Shown piece after piece: positions 33,881 through 46,795 of a DNA stretch of 64,000 bases. The notes under the pieces were generated by a model. It ran no database searches. It saw only the letters and a list, made by a program, of their open reading frames with translations, and was not told the DNA's origin. Position 1 is the first letter of the stretch; each line of letters begins with the position of its first letter. The DNA comes from Rhytidiadelphus loreus. Its lineage: Eukaryota; Streptophyta; Bryopsida; Hypnales; Hylocomiaceae. Made by a program: the position numbers and the translations under genes. The stretch is from positions 47,925,025 to 47,989,024 of the forward strand of contig OX344763.1 in assembly GCA_947034895.1 (NCBI GenBank), written 5' to 3'.

Positions 33881-36605
33881 ATGGATTCTGATTTGTTAGC
33901 GGTCGACAATATGGACTTCTCTAATGATGAATACGAAATTCCCGAGGAAGTGAATGTTGACATTCCAGTGTGTGAAGGACTTCCGTATCATCTCCGGAAT
34001 ACGAAGAACGTCACTCTATACAACAATGAAGGCGTCCTTATTGGAGAAGGTACTTGCCATAGTGTGGATTCAGACCTAGTGCTTAGTAGCAACGGCCCTC
34101 TCGGAGACACTCATGTAGCTGTCTTCGTTTCCAAGACACATTCAGAATTGGATATCTCACAAGAGTGGGTGTACTCCTTAGTTGTTTGGCCTATAAATCT
34201 TGTCCATTGCCGTGGGGCAAGCTTGCATGCCCATGAGGCCCGAGATATTTTCAACCAGTTGCAAGCAACTCTCTTGAACCCGCCATCTTCAACATCTGCT
34301 AGGCCATACACAAGTACCATAAGAAATCCTCCTCGCAAGACTGCCATCAAATCAAATGACTTATTCACTCAAGACTCTATCAACTTGGTGTCTAGTAAAG
34401 TCTGTTGCAGCCAAAATTGTATTCAACCGTTCCCAAGGGACAAGATTCGAGCCTTCCGGGAACGAATGTATCGGAATACAACGTTCAAGCACAGACTCTT
34501 TATGAAAACTGAAGTACATAGACAAGTTCATCGAGACTCACGTGGCAGAAGGATGGTGATGATTGAAGAGATACTTATGTGCGTGCAAGCATGGATGCAT
34601 ATTTCTGGGGTCCCAGAGGCCACGTTCTATCGCTACCAAACATACATGAAGCAATATGGGAATGGTGAAGCCTAGGAAACACACTCAACAAGCTACTACT
34701 ACTTTGAAATGCATCCTTGACATGGAAGCAGATCACATGCCACATTGTACACGGACTTTGAAGTCAGGAGAAAAAGTTGTATCTAGGATTCTACCAGCTA
34801 CATTCCAATGGAAGGGTCAGATGAAAGCAATCAATGGAACTAATGCCGCTTTCGGATTGAAGGAGGTCTCAATTTCAAGCTTGAGCAAGATTCGATCTTC
34901 TAGGTTCTCAAAGTACAAAGTCAAGGAGTTAGGAGACAATTTTGTTCGATGTGGTACTTGTGACAAATTGAAAGAGCTTAGGAAGGGTGCTCTTGCTGGA
35001 TCTCAAACTGCTATGAAGTGGTCCATTAGGTTGGACAAGCATCTTGTTGTTGCTCGTGCTCACAAAGAGTTGTACTATGCTAATCGTTACCAGTCGCATA
35101 ATTTTCCGCATGAGTGCCTTACAATCATGCACGACAAGATGGATCATGCCAAAACTGCTTCCCCGGTCTTCTCCCACAAAAGTAAAGACCTTGATGGCCT
35201 CATGAAGTTGCCTTTGTCTGTCACTAGCATGATTGCACATGGTCATGTTGATGTCCGTTATGCTCATTACGGATTGGACCTCTTTCTCCATGATTCAAAC
35301 TATACCATAGGCTCTATGGCAAAGTTGTTGCGGGATCTTGAATTGCCACCAAAGTCGTCTTCTCGATAGTTGTTTGTAGGGTCGGGGTTGACAAATTTAT
35401 CTACAGCGGTGCTCAAAGGTGCAGAGATGTGCAACTCATCTCTACCCCCACCTCTAGAGATCTTTGTTCCAGGGACACCTTTGCCACCTATTCTTAATGT
35501 GCAAATGGACAATGCTACTGGAGATAATAAGAACAGATATGTTTTCTGTTTTTGGTCTCTACTTGTTGCAAACAAGATCTTCCATGAGGTCTACGTGAAC
35601 TTCATGATTGTGGGTCATACATAGAACAACATTGATGCATTGTTTGGAAGATGAAGCATGCTATTGAAGAAGGAGAATTTTCCAACAATCTCGATGTTGA
35701 TGAAGTTGTTCATGGACGTGGAGTCCATTCCCACTATCCCTCACCTCATAGAAGAGGTGCCCAATTTCAAAGGATTCATTGAGGATGGTAGAGGTATGAA
35801 GTTGTGGAAAGAAGATTCCGAGGGGCGTAGTTTGTGGCCCTGTGGAGAGCCATTGTTAATTTTGCTGAAGGAAATGAGAGGAGTGGATGACATTTTGAAA
35901 GGTATATCTGGCTTTGTGAAGTACTGGGAGAAGTTGTACAATGCAGACGTTACAGGAGAATATCAAAGATGCTATGAATATTTGGTACACTACTGGCATG
36001 ATGTGAAGGTGGCGTTGCAAGAACCATTACCTACTTCTACTAATTTAAAGGACGGTTTCTGGCCAACTACTCGAATTCAAGCAACTCTAGAGGATGAGTT
36101 ACAAGATGATGGCAAAGATCGTGAAGAGTTTGGAGAAGATGAGGCCTATGTTGGGCCTTTGCATGGATGCCTACAACCATCTTTTAGGGTGGGTCGAGAT
36201 CTCTTTGAAAGCTATTTTGTTGCAATCTGACCCGTAGATGGTGACAATCGACTGGTTTGAATTGCAAGGGCGTTGTCTGATCCCAACTGTAATCATGAGA
36301 AGCCGAATTGTGTGCTCATTCAATACTTTTATCCAACATCAAGGAATTAGGATGTTCGTGACTTCTATACATGATGGGACAGTGAAAGAGGTTTACGTTG
36401 GAAGGTTGATGAAACCAAACCACTGCTATGGGAGGAAACAAACGCTTTGATGACAGCATGGAAGTTCCAGAACAGAAGAGGTATCTGTGAATGCAGGATC
36501 AAGATTCCTACAACTCAAATTGAAGTGATCAACCAAAGCTTGGTTCATATACTTGATTTTGTGGAATATTATCCTCAAATTATTTATAGTATGTTAACTT
36601 CGTAA
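33881..36605 (+). pseudogene. DUF7869-type transposon gene
   Basis: ATG 33881 follows a TTTGTAG acceptor-like sequence. The first frame (to 34675) contains VCCSQNCIQPFPRDKI and VHRQVHRDSRGRRMV, ending in a TFYRYQTYM block. A one-base shift near 34656 continues into MVKPRKHTQ, MPHCTRTLKSGEKVV, FVRCGTCDKLKELR and MHDKMDHAK. After TAG (35367) come VQMDNATGDNKNRYVF and VGHT-TAG-NNIDALFGR. These are the landmarks I know from DUF7869 proteins of plants and animals, where the D/N-rich MDN..DNKN and GHT...D..FG blocks suggest an RNase H-like (DDE-type) core. Further breaks: TAG 35622, TGA 35652, TGA 36228 and others before TAA 36603. It is a decayed transposase-like gene; enzymatic role is inference. 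Confidence 0.7.
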
Positions 36606-36790
36606 ATTGGATATTAATTATTTTTTAATCTATAAATTTATGTAAATATACTTATTATTACATGTTTGCATGTACTCTTTTATGGATATTTTATGTTATT
36701 TTACTTGCTTAATATTTGTCTAAAGTCAATTTGGAAATGTAATACGATTGAAAAAAAGGGTAGTGGATATAACCACTTTTTATTATGTTA
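36605..36790. other. AT-rich DNA downstream of the DUF7869 gene
   Basis: Nothing recognisable. No poly(A) signal can be assigned with confidence. Confidence 0.4.
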
Positions 36791-36990
36791 ACGTGTTAAG
36801 CACTTGTCACAATTTTGGATAGGGGGCCAGTTGGTTGTTACAACTTTCCTGCCTGCAAAGTTCACAGAGCAGTACCAAGTCATGTATTTCTTCCAGTCGT
36901 TCATATGAATTCAACGGGAATCGAACTCAAACCGCTTGAAGGAGTTGAATAGCTTCTTACAACCAACTGTTCAGCTCATGACTTGGTGAT
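36790..36990 (-). mobile_element. SINE-like unit with tRNA-type A and B boxes
   Basis: On the minus strand the sequence reads GAGCTGAACAGTTGGTTG (A-box-like: TAGCTCAGTTGGT class) and, about 45 nt later, GAGTTCGATTCC (B-box GGTTCGANTCC class), in the order and rough spacing of a tRNA-derived Pol III promoter. The unit is bounded by inverted ACCAAGTCATG / CATGACTTGGT blocks. No obvious target duplication or 3' A/T tail was identified. Confidence 0.35.
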
Positions 36991-37249
36991 AAGCAAACGA
37001 TTCAATATTCATTTATATGACTATAAACACAGCATAACCCGAATCTAAATGTATTTGGTGACAAAACTCTCATTTTAATGGAAATTACAATGTTGCAATT
37101 AACAAATGTAGTGATTCTCAACCTAAATTGTCTAGGATTAACATACAGATTGTAGACATGTAAATGGATAATATTATTTTGAGAGGTTCCCACCCTCTCA
37201 AAATAATGAATATAATGTTTATACTAAAACTATGACGGGGAAACTGGAA

Positions 37250-38811
37250 AGTCCTTTGCGCAAGGAGGAACACCCACATCGACAACGAAAGTCAGGAATG
37301 AGTACAAGAACACTAAACGACTAGCCTTAAACTTTCTACTTGAAAATTCTTCCCGTTTCTTTCCGTTTTAATCCTACTGTTTCCGTTTGTCACCCGTTTG
37401 ATCCTATTGTTTTCTAATTCCCGATAGAGTTACTGTTGAGATCTACGGTTCCATATTCTTGTTACACTGCAAATGTGTTCCTAGCTAGTTCCCGATAGCC
37501 TATTGCATAGTCTCCGCTTCTAAAGACTACTAGTTCCGGTCCCAATTGGATTTTACGGATGCATTCAATAATCCCAATTCCGGTTCCGGTTCTGGTGCAA
37601 GAAAAATAATTTCCTGCTTAACGACTTTATCTATTTACAGTTTCCCAATCTTCCAGTTTTTAATACTATGCTATATATCTGCCTTGTGATCTAAGAAAGC
37701 AAAATTTATCTAATAAAAAAAAAAATTAACCCTATTATATAGTTTCTAAGCTAAATATGACCTTTTGGATCGTAACAACCCAAAACTTGACACTCCGATG
37801 TATAATCCGTTCTAACACACAAACTAGTTTCTGGAATTACTGCTTTCCGGAATCTAATCTGGATTCAACTTGATCCAAATTCTCAATATAACTATCCGAC
37901 ACACCGGTTTTCGGTACCTCTGTTTTACCCTCAAAGGGTCCTCACTTGCTCTTTCCGAGGAATAGGGAACATCACCTTTCAAGTTTAACAAACATAAATT
38001 CTATTCTAAAACAAACAACACACACACACTCAAATAAAGTTACTCAGTTGAGTAAGGGGGATGGTACCTTCACAACTTTCCGGATTATTCACCCGGAAAG
38101 TAGGTCACATAGAGTAACACAAAAACCTCCACACTGCAACGATAGATAATTATCTTCCAGACTTTCTTCCGTCTGCTCTTGAGGTTGGTAGATCTTTTGG
38201 TGGTTGGAAATATTTCCCCTCGCGGTTGCTAACTTCCGCACGAAATCGCTCTTTGAATTCCAGACTAGCTTCCAGACCACTACCGGGTCCCACCAGATCA
38301 CCATTCCAACAAATTAAAGGCACCACGCGCAGCTCCTCTCTTGCAATCTAAACTTATCTGTAGGGCACCCTTAGTTGTGTCTAGATGCCAACAAATCCGG
38401 ATTCTTCTCTTGAACACTCTCACTTATATACCCACATACAAGTAACCAAGAAAATGATTTCCAAGGTGCTCTCTTGGATGCTCAGATTGAATGACAAGAG
38501 AAGGAATGACAAGCCACAAGCCAGCCCGCCCATTAAAAACCAACACAAAGTGACCAAACGGTTGAACGCAAAACCCAACCAACGGCCAACTGACCGTTCT
38601 GGGAAAACCGGAAAACCGTTAACATTCTAAAATTCCGAAACATTGGGCCCCACATCCGGAAAAACCATTTCCGGATTCAATCTTTCCCGGATTCAATCCT
38701 CTTTCATATTCAATCCTTCCCGGAAACCTAATTACGATCTTAGCCTGTCTAGAAAACACTAAATCTATTATCCTAAGCTTTTGTTTCTAATTCTCTATTC
38801 CTATGCAAAAA
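37250..38811 (-). repeat. TCCGGA-family 3' domain remnant
   Basis: Homologous to 1-987 in the same orientation (shared GGTAGGTCACGTAGAG-like, CACCACGCGCAGCTCCTC and GACAAGCCACAAGCC blocks). Read on the minus strand it has a TATA-like GGTATATAAGTG near 38430. No coding part remains: the CACTA element begins at 38812, where the gene would be expected. The left part (37340-37620) keeps TTTCCGTTT-type repeats. Confidence 0.55.
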
Positions 38812-38819
38812 CACTACAA

Positions 38820-39895
38820 GAAATTGGGGGTATAAATGACTACGAAAAATGACAGTTTTATGACTTCTAGAAGTCATTTACATGAATTTTGACTAGAAAA
38901 TGACTTTTGGCCAGAGAGTCGTGAAACTATCATTGTTGTCGAGCCACATAAAGATTACTGCCATCCCTATTATCACCATCTTTTTTTTTCTGATTGGGCA
39001 ATGGATGAGAAAGTCTGAGGTGGAAAGTGCTTTTACCAAACAGACCATGTGGAGAGCCACATGTCCAGTCATTTCGAAGTCATTTCCTAGTTCCGTCGGA
39101 CCCTTCAAACATCTCACGTGGCTAGTCATTTCCCAATCGCAAACTAGTAGCGTCTGACCCATGAAACATCTGACGTGGACAGGCACGTGGTCAATCATTT
39201 ACAAGTCGTGGTTTAGTAGGATGGACTCCTGAAAAATATGACGTGGATTGACATATAGGATGTAGTTTCTAATCATTTCAAAGTTGGGATGGAGTCATGG
39301 TGCAGTTGAGGTTCAGTAAGACATGTCCATTTTCTGTAGTCATTACATAGTTGTGATGGAGTCATGAGGTGTATTGTATACGACAACGTTAGTAGTCTAG
39401 TAGTCATTTCGTAGTCGTGTTCTAGTTACAACAAAGTATGCACACGAGACCATAGAGAGCACTGATTGAGCAAAAGTCATTCTGCAATTGTATTCTAGTG
39501 TGGAGTCTGTTTCGGTTTTGGCATTTACAATAACAAGTGCTCGGCAGTGAACTCCAGTAGTGGACAGGTTAAAGGACATGCAAGGTTCATTCAAGAAGTA
39601 CGAAGACATGATTGTGTCAATACAATGACGACACTCTTGAACATTATGCTATGATTTGTGAAAATCAATGAATCAAATTGCACTCTCCAATTGCATTCTA
39701 GATAGAAGTGGGCACTTACGTTTGCACTTAGTTGTCAAGCTATCCATTCCACTTAACACAAGTGATGTCAAAATGAAGAGTTTTGTATTATCACATGAAA
39801 ACATTGTCCATAGGATCTCAACACTTACAATCATGTCTTCATTAGTTCTCTTCCGAAATACAATGACGTAGTTGCTTCCACACACCGGACTGTTC
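38820..39895. repeat. CACTA left sub-terminal repeat region
   Basis: Repeated (A)GTCATTTC(C/G) and AATCATTT motifs, often paired with TAGTCGTG- or AAGTCGTG-like sequence, at irregular 40-90-bp intervals. The tnpA stop codon lies at its inner edge (39894). Confidence 0.7.
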
Positions 39896-40166
39896 AAGTA
39901 GTGAACTTCACATACTTGGCGTGCCACACTACGGAGCTGCCCTTTGCATCTTCTATTTTCTACATGTCCGAGTCACTCGATGGGAACATGAGTGACACCC
40001 CAGGGTGTAAAATGTCCTTGACGTCGACTTTCAGCCAAGTCTCCAGGATTTCCTTGAAGTGGAACCAATGTTCGCCGAGAAGTCTACTAACAGTGCCCTT
40101 TGCCACCTTCTGACGCACAGACCGAGGGTTGAAAAGGAACACTTCGTCGCCAATGTTCATTTGCAT
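39894..40166 (-). pseudogene. tnpA-like gene, C-terminal exon (DUF8039-like)
   Basis: After a CTTGTTGCAG acceptor the frame reads NIGDEVFLFNPRSVR, VAKGTVSRLLGEHWFHF, LKVDVKDILHP, then DAKGSSVVWHAKYV and TGA at 39894. This order (V..G.V......H, V.V..+.....P, DA.G..+.W...Y+) matches the domain at the C-terminus of plant CACTA TNPA proteins (DUF8039). One TAG lies in the middle. Its phase does not join directly to exon 40945-41272, so at least one small exon probably lies between (for example the Lys-rich stretch 40793-40852 after a TGTGTAG acceptor). Confidence 0.55.
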
Positions 40167-40944
40167 CTGCAACAAGGAATCAATGACAACGTGAACTCAC
40201 AAAACTGAAAGGGGAGACCAATTGCGCCAACATAGTGAACGGCAAAGTTGCGTGAGGGGACTGTTACTTCTGTGCGACAAGGGCATCACTCAGCATTGAT
40301 TTCTTCCATTCTCTACGTACACTTCCATGTGACTTCAAGACAAAATTACAAATGACTCGAAAATTGCCACCACGTGAACCCCACATTAAGAAGAAAATGT
40401 GCCAAACATGTCCCTCTTCTTTGCTACATGCTTTCTAAGACTTCAGTGGTTCACACTCCATTCATTTATAGCAGATGGACACCATAATCGCTGAATAGAA
40501 CTATACGTTCACGATGACTTCTTTGGACTCTTTGTCCTTGTCCATTGGCATCGGGCACCTCAATCCCTTCAACCCCTCAGTAGGTACTCAGCGACTACAG
40601 CTTGACTGAGACGTGACTTTCATATGACTTTTGGATGCACTTAATTGGATTGCAACTTCTTCGCTACTCAAGTATGACTTCTGAATGACTTTGATGTAAC
40701 TAACAACCAACTCTTCTTATTGTGACCCTCACTAATGAATAAACATATACTGTAAACAAGTGGGGTTCAATGGGGCACCTTCTTAGATGAGGCCTCATTC
40801 TTTTTCGAAGTCTCCACTATTGCCTTTGACCTTGTCTCCCGCTTCTCCTACACAAACACGACAACATAGTCAGCTATGCTGGTGCAGTGAAGGTAAGGGG
40901 ACATGTTCGATTCAGGCAACCACGTCGGCCACAGGTCCCCTCAC

Positions 40945-41272
40945 CTTCCACAATATCGAGAAACTCATATGATGAACCCTGTTGGCATTTAGAAATCATG
41001 TCATCATTCGATTCATACACTAGTGATGGGTACTTTGAATGAAACGTAGACACGTCTGTGCAGTCACAGAATGCCTCCAAAAGTGGCCACAAAAAACACT
41101 TTAAGTATTTCTTGTCATTAGCCAAGGTCAACAACTTTGTCACATAGAACAGTATATTCACGACCACATTAGTAGGGGGGTTGGAAGCAACCCTACAAGA
41201 TTTATTGTCTACAATGATGGTGTTCTCAACACTAAATTGAGGCCATGTGAGCCCTCCAGTTGGCACTTGGAA
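40945..41272 (-). CDS. tnpA-like gene: FCP1-like domain, C-terminal half
   Basis: Exon with AG acceptor (41274-41273) and GTGAGG donor after 40945. It reads FQVPTGGLTWPQFSVENT, IIVDNKSCR, ASNPPTNVVV and KYLKCFLWPLLEAF: the second half of an FCP1/NIF domain, in which the canonical block is IIVDDSPxK..xNP.N.I. The second Asp of VDD is Asn and the SP is lost, so metal binding would be impaired. Reading is open throughout. It joins in phase 0 to exon 47886-49575 across a 6.6-kb intron. Confidence 0.65.
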
Positions 41273-44200
41273 CTCTGAACTTATTTTTCGCAATTTTTAG
41301 TTAGTTTTTAGATTAAATATATGAAAAAACACCTAAAAATAGAGTTATTGAGAGTTTTGGTAGAAGTCCCTACCAAAGTAGTGAGGAGTGGCCTTAAATG
41401 CGTGAAACACGTAAAACTTTACATTTTCACTAATTTTAAGCCTTATTAGTAGAATTAGGTAGTTAAGTCAGTATTTTCGAGCAAAGTAAGGATTTGAGAG
41501 TTAGCCAATCCTAGTGTCTTGTTCCTATGATACAACATCTATAAGTACACATGTAACAAACTGGTTAAAAATTAGAGTCTAGTTAGAGTCAGTCAAAATC
41601 CAATTCGAAATAATTGGGTTTGTTGTTTGCAGATAACTTTAAGAATCCGAATCATTCACAGACCAAGATGGAGGAAATGATGATTAGAACATAAAGAGAG
41701 GTGCTTTTCTAGGTCAAGGCATGCCAGGAGATCAAATAGAAGCCCGATCATCCAAGATTCCCCGGTATCAAGAATAATTTCCCTCTGGGTGGAAATTATT
41801 AAGGAATTGATAAAAATAGCATCCTTATTGAGGATTTGGTTTTGCCCTTAGTTGATGGACATCTTCTAGAAGATTGCCCAAAAGTTTCGGGATTTTACAA
41901 AACTCCACGATGACTCCATGGGAAGTCAACCACTTAAAATTGCGTTTGTAAATTCCTAGAAATTACCAATGTTGTGGTAAAATCTCACTAAAAATTAAGA
42001 TAGTGTTTTGTGTGTCAATAAAGAGCCTTGTCAAGTTTGAAGACATTCCAACATTCCCAAGTACCAGAATTAGGACAGACAACGAATTTTACAAGTATTT
42101 ACAACTTGGCGGCGGTTTGATCGGCGTACCAGGAGCTAACGGTGTCCAAATGGAGAGATTAAAGGGTCAATTCTTACTCCTATGAATATTTTGAACCACC
42201 CTATCTGGACAGTTCCATCAAAAAATGCAAACTCCAAAAGTTAGATTTTTGACTTTTGTTCATAATTATCGTGACTCAAATTTGCGCTTTAAAACGGTTG
42301 GAGAGGTAGGGGTAAGGGGTCCCATAGGCTAATTGGGGTCTTTTGAACGCGATGGCGCAATTTGTTTTCAATTTTCAGTTGTCTTTCAAAAGATAGAGAG
42401 GGTCATCCCTTAGTTTGATTTTTTTATGGTAATTTTGAATTAATCTAGGTTGATTTTGCAAATATCTTTTGTAAAATCGAAGATTGGATTTGCGCAAGAT
42501 ACTTGCCTTGTGTAAGAAGCCATCTTTTGAACTAAAGAAAGACAATTTAGAACTAACCTTAGATTAATTTGCAAAATATCTCGATTAATTAGGTAGATTT
42601 TCAAAATATCTTTGGAAAAAATTTAATATTTGATTTGAAGAAGATTCTAAGGCCATTTAGGGCCTAGAAGGAACTTGCTTGAGGACCTTCCTTTCCATTA
42701 AACAAAGATTCTTTAGAAAACACATTAGGTTAGTTTAGCAAAATATCTAGATTGAAAGTAAGAAAATATTTACGAACAACTTACTCGGGGGCCCAGGAGC
42801 GAGTATATAAGGCCCTTCCTCGAGGTTGTTCGTGGCCCTCATTATCTTGTTTCATTCTTGTTGTTGCTCTTGTCGTACTACCGATACTTGTCGGAGCACT
42901 TTTGAAAGCCAAATTTTGGCTATTTCTTCTATTCTCTTATACTTTAAAGGTCCAGAGGGTCCCTTCAAAGTTTTTTTTTTTTTTCTTGTTTGAATTTGGA
43001 GGTTTCAAGCCCCAAAACTTTAATTTTCAAGAGTTTAGGAGGAGGAAATTTCCTAACTCTATTGTTGTTTGAGTTAACTAACTTCTTTCTTGAATTTGGA
43101 GGCTTCAAGCCCCAAAACTTTGGTATTTTGAGAGTTGTAGGAATAGTTTCCAACTTTTAAATCGATTTTCTTATTTTTTTGGGTACTAACCAACTAATTG
43201 TGCAAATTGATAACAGTTTGTGAACTCAAAAATTTAAAGCGACAAGGCTAGACTTTGCCAAAAGGTTTTGGGCATCACCATGTGCTAAAACTCGTTGTAT
43301 AACGGGTGTTTGGTTTGACTAATTGTTAATGTTCGGTTAAACACTGTCATGTGTACCTCCTTTAGTGATTAAACTTAGAACTTTGTTTGAAATTTTGGAA
43401 ATTAGTTTTTAATGTTCGGTTAAACATTGTCATGTGTATCTCCTTTAAAAATTAAGTTTTCAAAATACTAGTTTGGGTCCTTGGATACCGTTATTTCATA
43501 GGGTTGCTCCCGCACAACGGAGCTTTGACTCTGGACACCTAAAAACGGGTACTTAATTTGTTCGTTATTTCTTGGGGTTGCTCTTGTATGATGGAGCTTT
43601 GAACTTGGACACCTAGAAACGGATACTAGAAACTTAAAACATGCGTTTATTCCTGGGGTAGCCCTCGCACGGTGAAGCTTTGGCCTTCTAAGATTAAAAT
43701 TTGCCTTTTAAATCATTGAAAATCTAGAGTTGCCCCCACAAGGCGAAGCTTTGACTTTGAAAAGAATCAATGGAATAATATTCTTTTGAGACTTATTTAA
43801 AGTCTACGTCTCTTCGAATTCTTTCCTTTCGCTTGTATACGTGGTGAAGGTATTTGGCCTCCCAAACTTTCCGTTTGTTTCTTTATTTTGATTGGATTGT
43901 TAGGTTTTATCTTTATTTTGAAAAATTCATAAACATTAAATTAACATCGTTCTTTCTTATTTCCATTAAAACCATAAAAGATTATTTTCCCGTATTATTA
44001 GTTTTTTTTTTAAAGTTAGTTATTATTTCTGAACATGTGCTTGAATAGTTAGAATTACCAAAAATTAGGCTGTTAAAGAAAACTCAGTTTCCAAATCAAA
44101 GGGAACCAGACCGAAAGGACGAACGAGACCAAAAGGGAACCAGACTGACAAGAAGCTAGACTGACGGGGAGAGGAAAACGAACGAGACTGACGGGGACCG

Positions 44201-45082
44201 GAGCAGTAACCAGTAGGAGGGCAACACGTGGCCGGCAGAACGGGAGCGGGAGTAGACAGGTAGTCCTAAAGTTCAACCAGGCAGTCCCAAACTCGCCCCA
44301 AGGCAGTTCAATATTCAAACATAAGAACAAATCTCAAAAATTTGGAAGTAGAAACCATCTTTGGTTCACAAAAAAATCCTTGATTGTCATTAACAAAAAA
44401 GTGGTGGATTATTGCAATTTAATACTAAGGTTTCCAAAGCAAAGTTCTTCCATTCCATATCCACTCTCTTTTGGTGTGACAAACCACAACTCTCTACAAC
44501 TTCCACAAAACAAATAAGGATGAATTAAGGAAAGAGGGGATTAAGAAAAAAAGGAATAGGAAGGAATTTCTACACGTGGAGAATGTTAGATTAAAAAATT
44601 CACTTAAAAAAGAATCCTACTATTCATGTTGGCTTTGTTGTTAGATTTTATTCTATTTACTATTCCCTTAGTTGTTTGGTAGTTATTAATTAGGATTCCA
44701 ATTGTATTAGTTGGCCAAATTTGTTGTTTAGAGTTTTGTTTTACTAGGCTAATAAGCCAAATAGATAAAAACAAAAACAACTAATATCTTTGGAATATTA
44801 AACTTAAAACTATTAAACAATTGACAAAAGAATAATATCATTAGAATTAGAATTAGAGAATTTAAATGAATTAACTAATTTACAATAAAAACTCTAAAAC
44901 AAAATTATTATTTTCAAAACTAACAAATTGGACTTTTTAGATAGGTTTTTAGGACGACAATTCAACAACAATTAATCAAAATCTCTTTAGAACTTTGCAA
45001 ATTCATGAAAGACAATGGAGGACTTCGGGGAGACAATTATGATGGTATTTTGTGACGATGGATCCACCGACGTCTTCAATAC

Positions 45083-46795
45083 TAAGGGCGGGTATATACA
45101 CGGCCTGGGGCCGGATGGAAGGCCGGCCCGATTTGCCTCCAATCCGGCCCACAATCCGGCCCAAATCACCACTCCGGCCCCAGATAATGTAAAGGGGTTG
45201 AGGCCGAATTCTGGGGCCGGATTGCAATTCATCACTTCGGCCCCAAGCAATGTAAAGCCCTTGGGGACTGATTCTAAGGCCGAATTCTTGATTAATGTGC
45301 TCTTGGATTTTTGGAATGCTTAATTAAAAAAATCTAAGACATGCATCTTTTTATTTTTTATACTTTAGGAAAAAAAAGTTTTTTTTTCTATTTATTCTAT
45401 TTCAAATATAGGAAAAAAAAAATAGAATTCTTTCGACTTTTCCTTTTTATTCCTACTTTACCTATTTCAAAATGGAAGAGAGATTTTTTTTTTTTTTTTA
45501 ACCTTTTTCCATTCTCTTCCTATTTTTTCTATTTGGAAAAAAAGGAAGTTCTTTGACTTCTTTTGAACCTTTTTTTTTTTTGACACTAAAACTAGAGTTG
45601 ACATTGAAAAAAGATTTGTAACCCCATAATAGTTGTCATTTATTAAACATACAATTCAAGAAAACATGTAATTTTTCTTAATCTCTTTTTCAAATCTATA
45701 TTCTTAGTTTATTTTAAAGAAAAGCATGAAATTTTCTATTATGAAAACTTGAATGAATTCAATGATAGATGTAAATAAGGTTTTACTATACATGTTATTT
45801 CTAGTAGCATAATTTTTCCTTACCATATTCTTTTTTCAAGTATTTGTCATCAAAATTGATAAAAATACACATTATCTTGTAGATGTCAAAGTTTTTGGCA
45901 TAACTTCAACAATGACTTTCATTTACAGCTTTGTGTCCGAATAAAAAAATTACTTATTAAGCATGTAATTTATCAAAATTAGTGTCTTTAACATAGTATG
46001 TAATTTGTGTCTACACCAAAAAAATTAATTATTAATATCTATGCTAAAACAATTGCAAAGACATTATTGTTACAATTGCAATGGTTAATGATAATAAAAT
46101 TCATTATTAACAATAAAATTCATTATTAACAATAAAATTCATTATTAACAATAAAATTCATTATTAACAATAAAATTCATTATTAACAATAAAATTCATT
46201 ATTAACAATAAAATTCATTATTAACAATAAAATTCATTATTAACAATAAAATTCATTATTAACAATAAAATTCATTATTGTTACAATTGCAATGCTTAAT
46301 AATAATAAAATTCATTATTAACAATAAAATTCAGTATTAACAATCAAATTCAGAATTAACAATCAAATTCAGTATTAACAATCAAATTCAGTATTAACAA
46401 CTTGTAACACAGCATCTGTATCACAACATGACTCAACCAGATGGGATTGAGCTCACAGTTAATAAAAAATGTAATAAAAAAGAAAAGAAAAGCCCTTTCA
46501 TGGTAGACGGTGGAGATTTGTCCGATCCAATGGAGGAGACGAATGTGACACCAATCCGGCCCTAGATGGGAAATCGGGCCACCAAAAACCTTGGCCCGAT
46601 TGCTCCCTTGGGGCCGGATGGTTTGGCGCCAAAACCATGCCACCTAAGGCGACACGTAGGATGAGTGGTGGTTCCATCCGGCCCCAAGTATAAAGCCCTT
46701 GGGCCGGATTTGGAGAAATTGAGCAATCCCATTGGTTCAAACTTGGAGAGTTCCGGCCGGCCTTCAATCCGGCCCCAAGTGTATACCGGCCCTAA
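45083..46795. mobile_element. PIF/Harbinger-like non-autonomous element
   Basis: The element 45086-46792 (1707 bp) is flanked by TAA on both sides (45083-45085 and 46793-46795). Its ends are inverted: left GGGCGGGTATATACACGG, then GGGGCCGGATGGAAGGCCGG; right, complemented, GGGCCGGTATACACTTGG, then GGCCGGATTGAAGGCCGG. GGGC ends plus a TAA/TTA duplication are typical of PIF/Harbinger. The interior is AT-rich and carries a 19-bp minisatellite; no transposase frame is seen. Confidence 0.8.
46085..46400. repeat. 19-bp AT minisatellite
   Basis: About eleven perfect tandem copies of AACAATAAAATTCATTATT between ~46095 and 46285, followed by diverged copies to ~46400. It lies inside the Harbinger-like element. 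Confidence 0.9.

Noticed and set aside
36885..36980. A functional tRNA gene on the minus strand
   Set aside because: A- and B-box motifs are present, but the acceptor, anticodon and T stems do not pair properly; kept only as a SINE-like call.
45341..45556. Phe/Lys-rich 71-codon frame
   Set aside because: Comes from poly-T and poly-A runs in AT-rich DNA.
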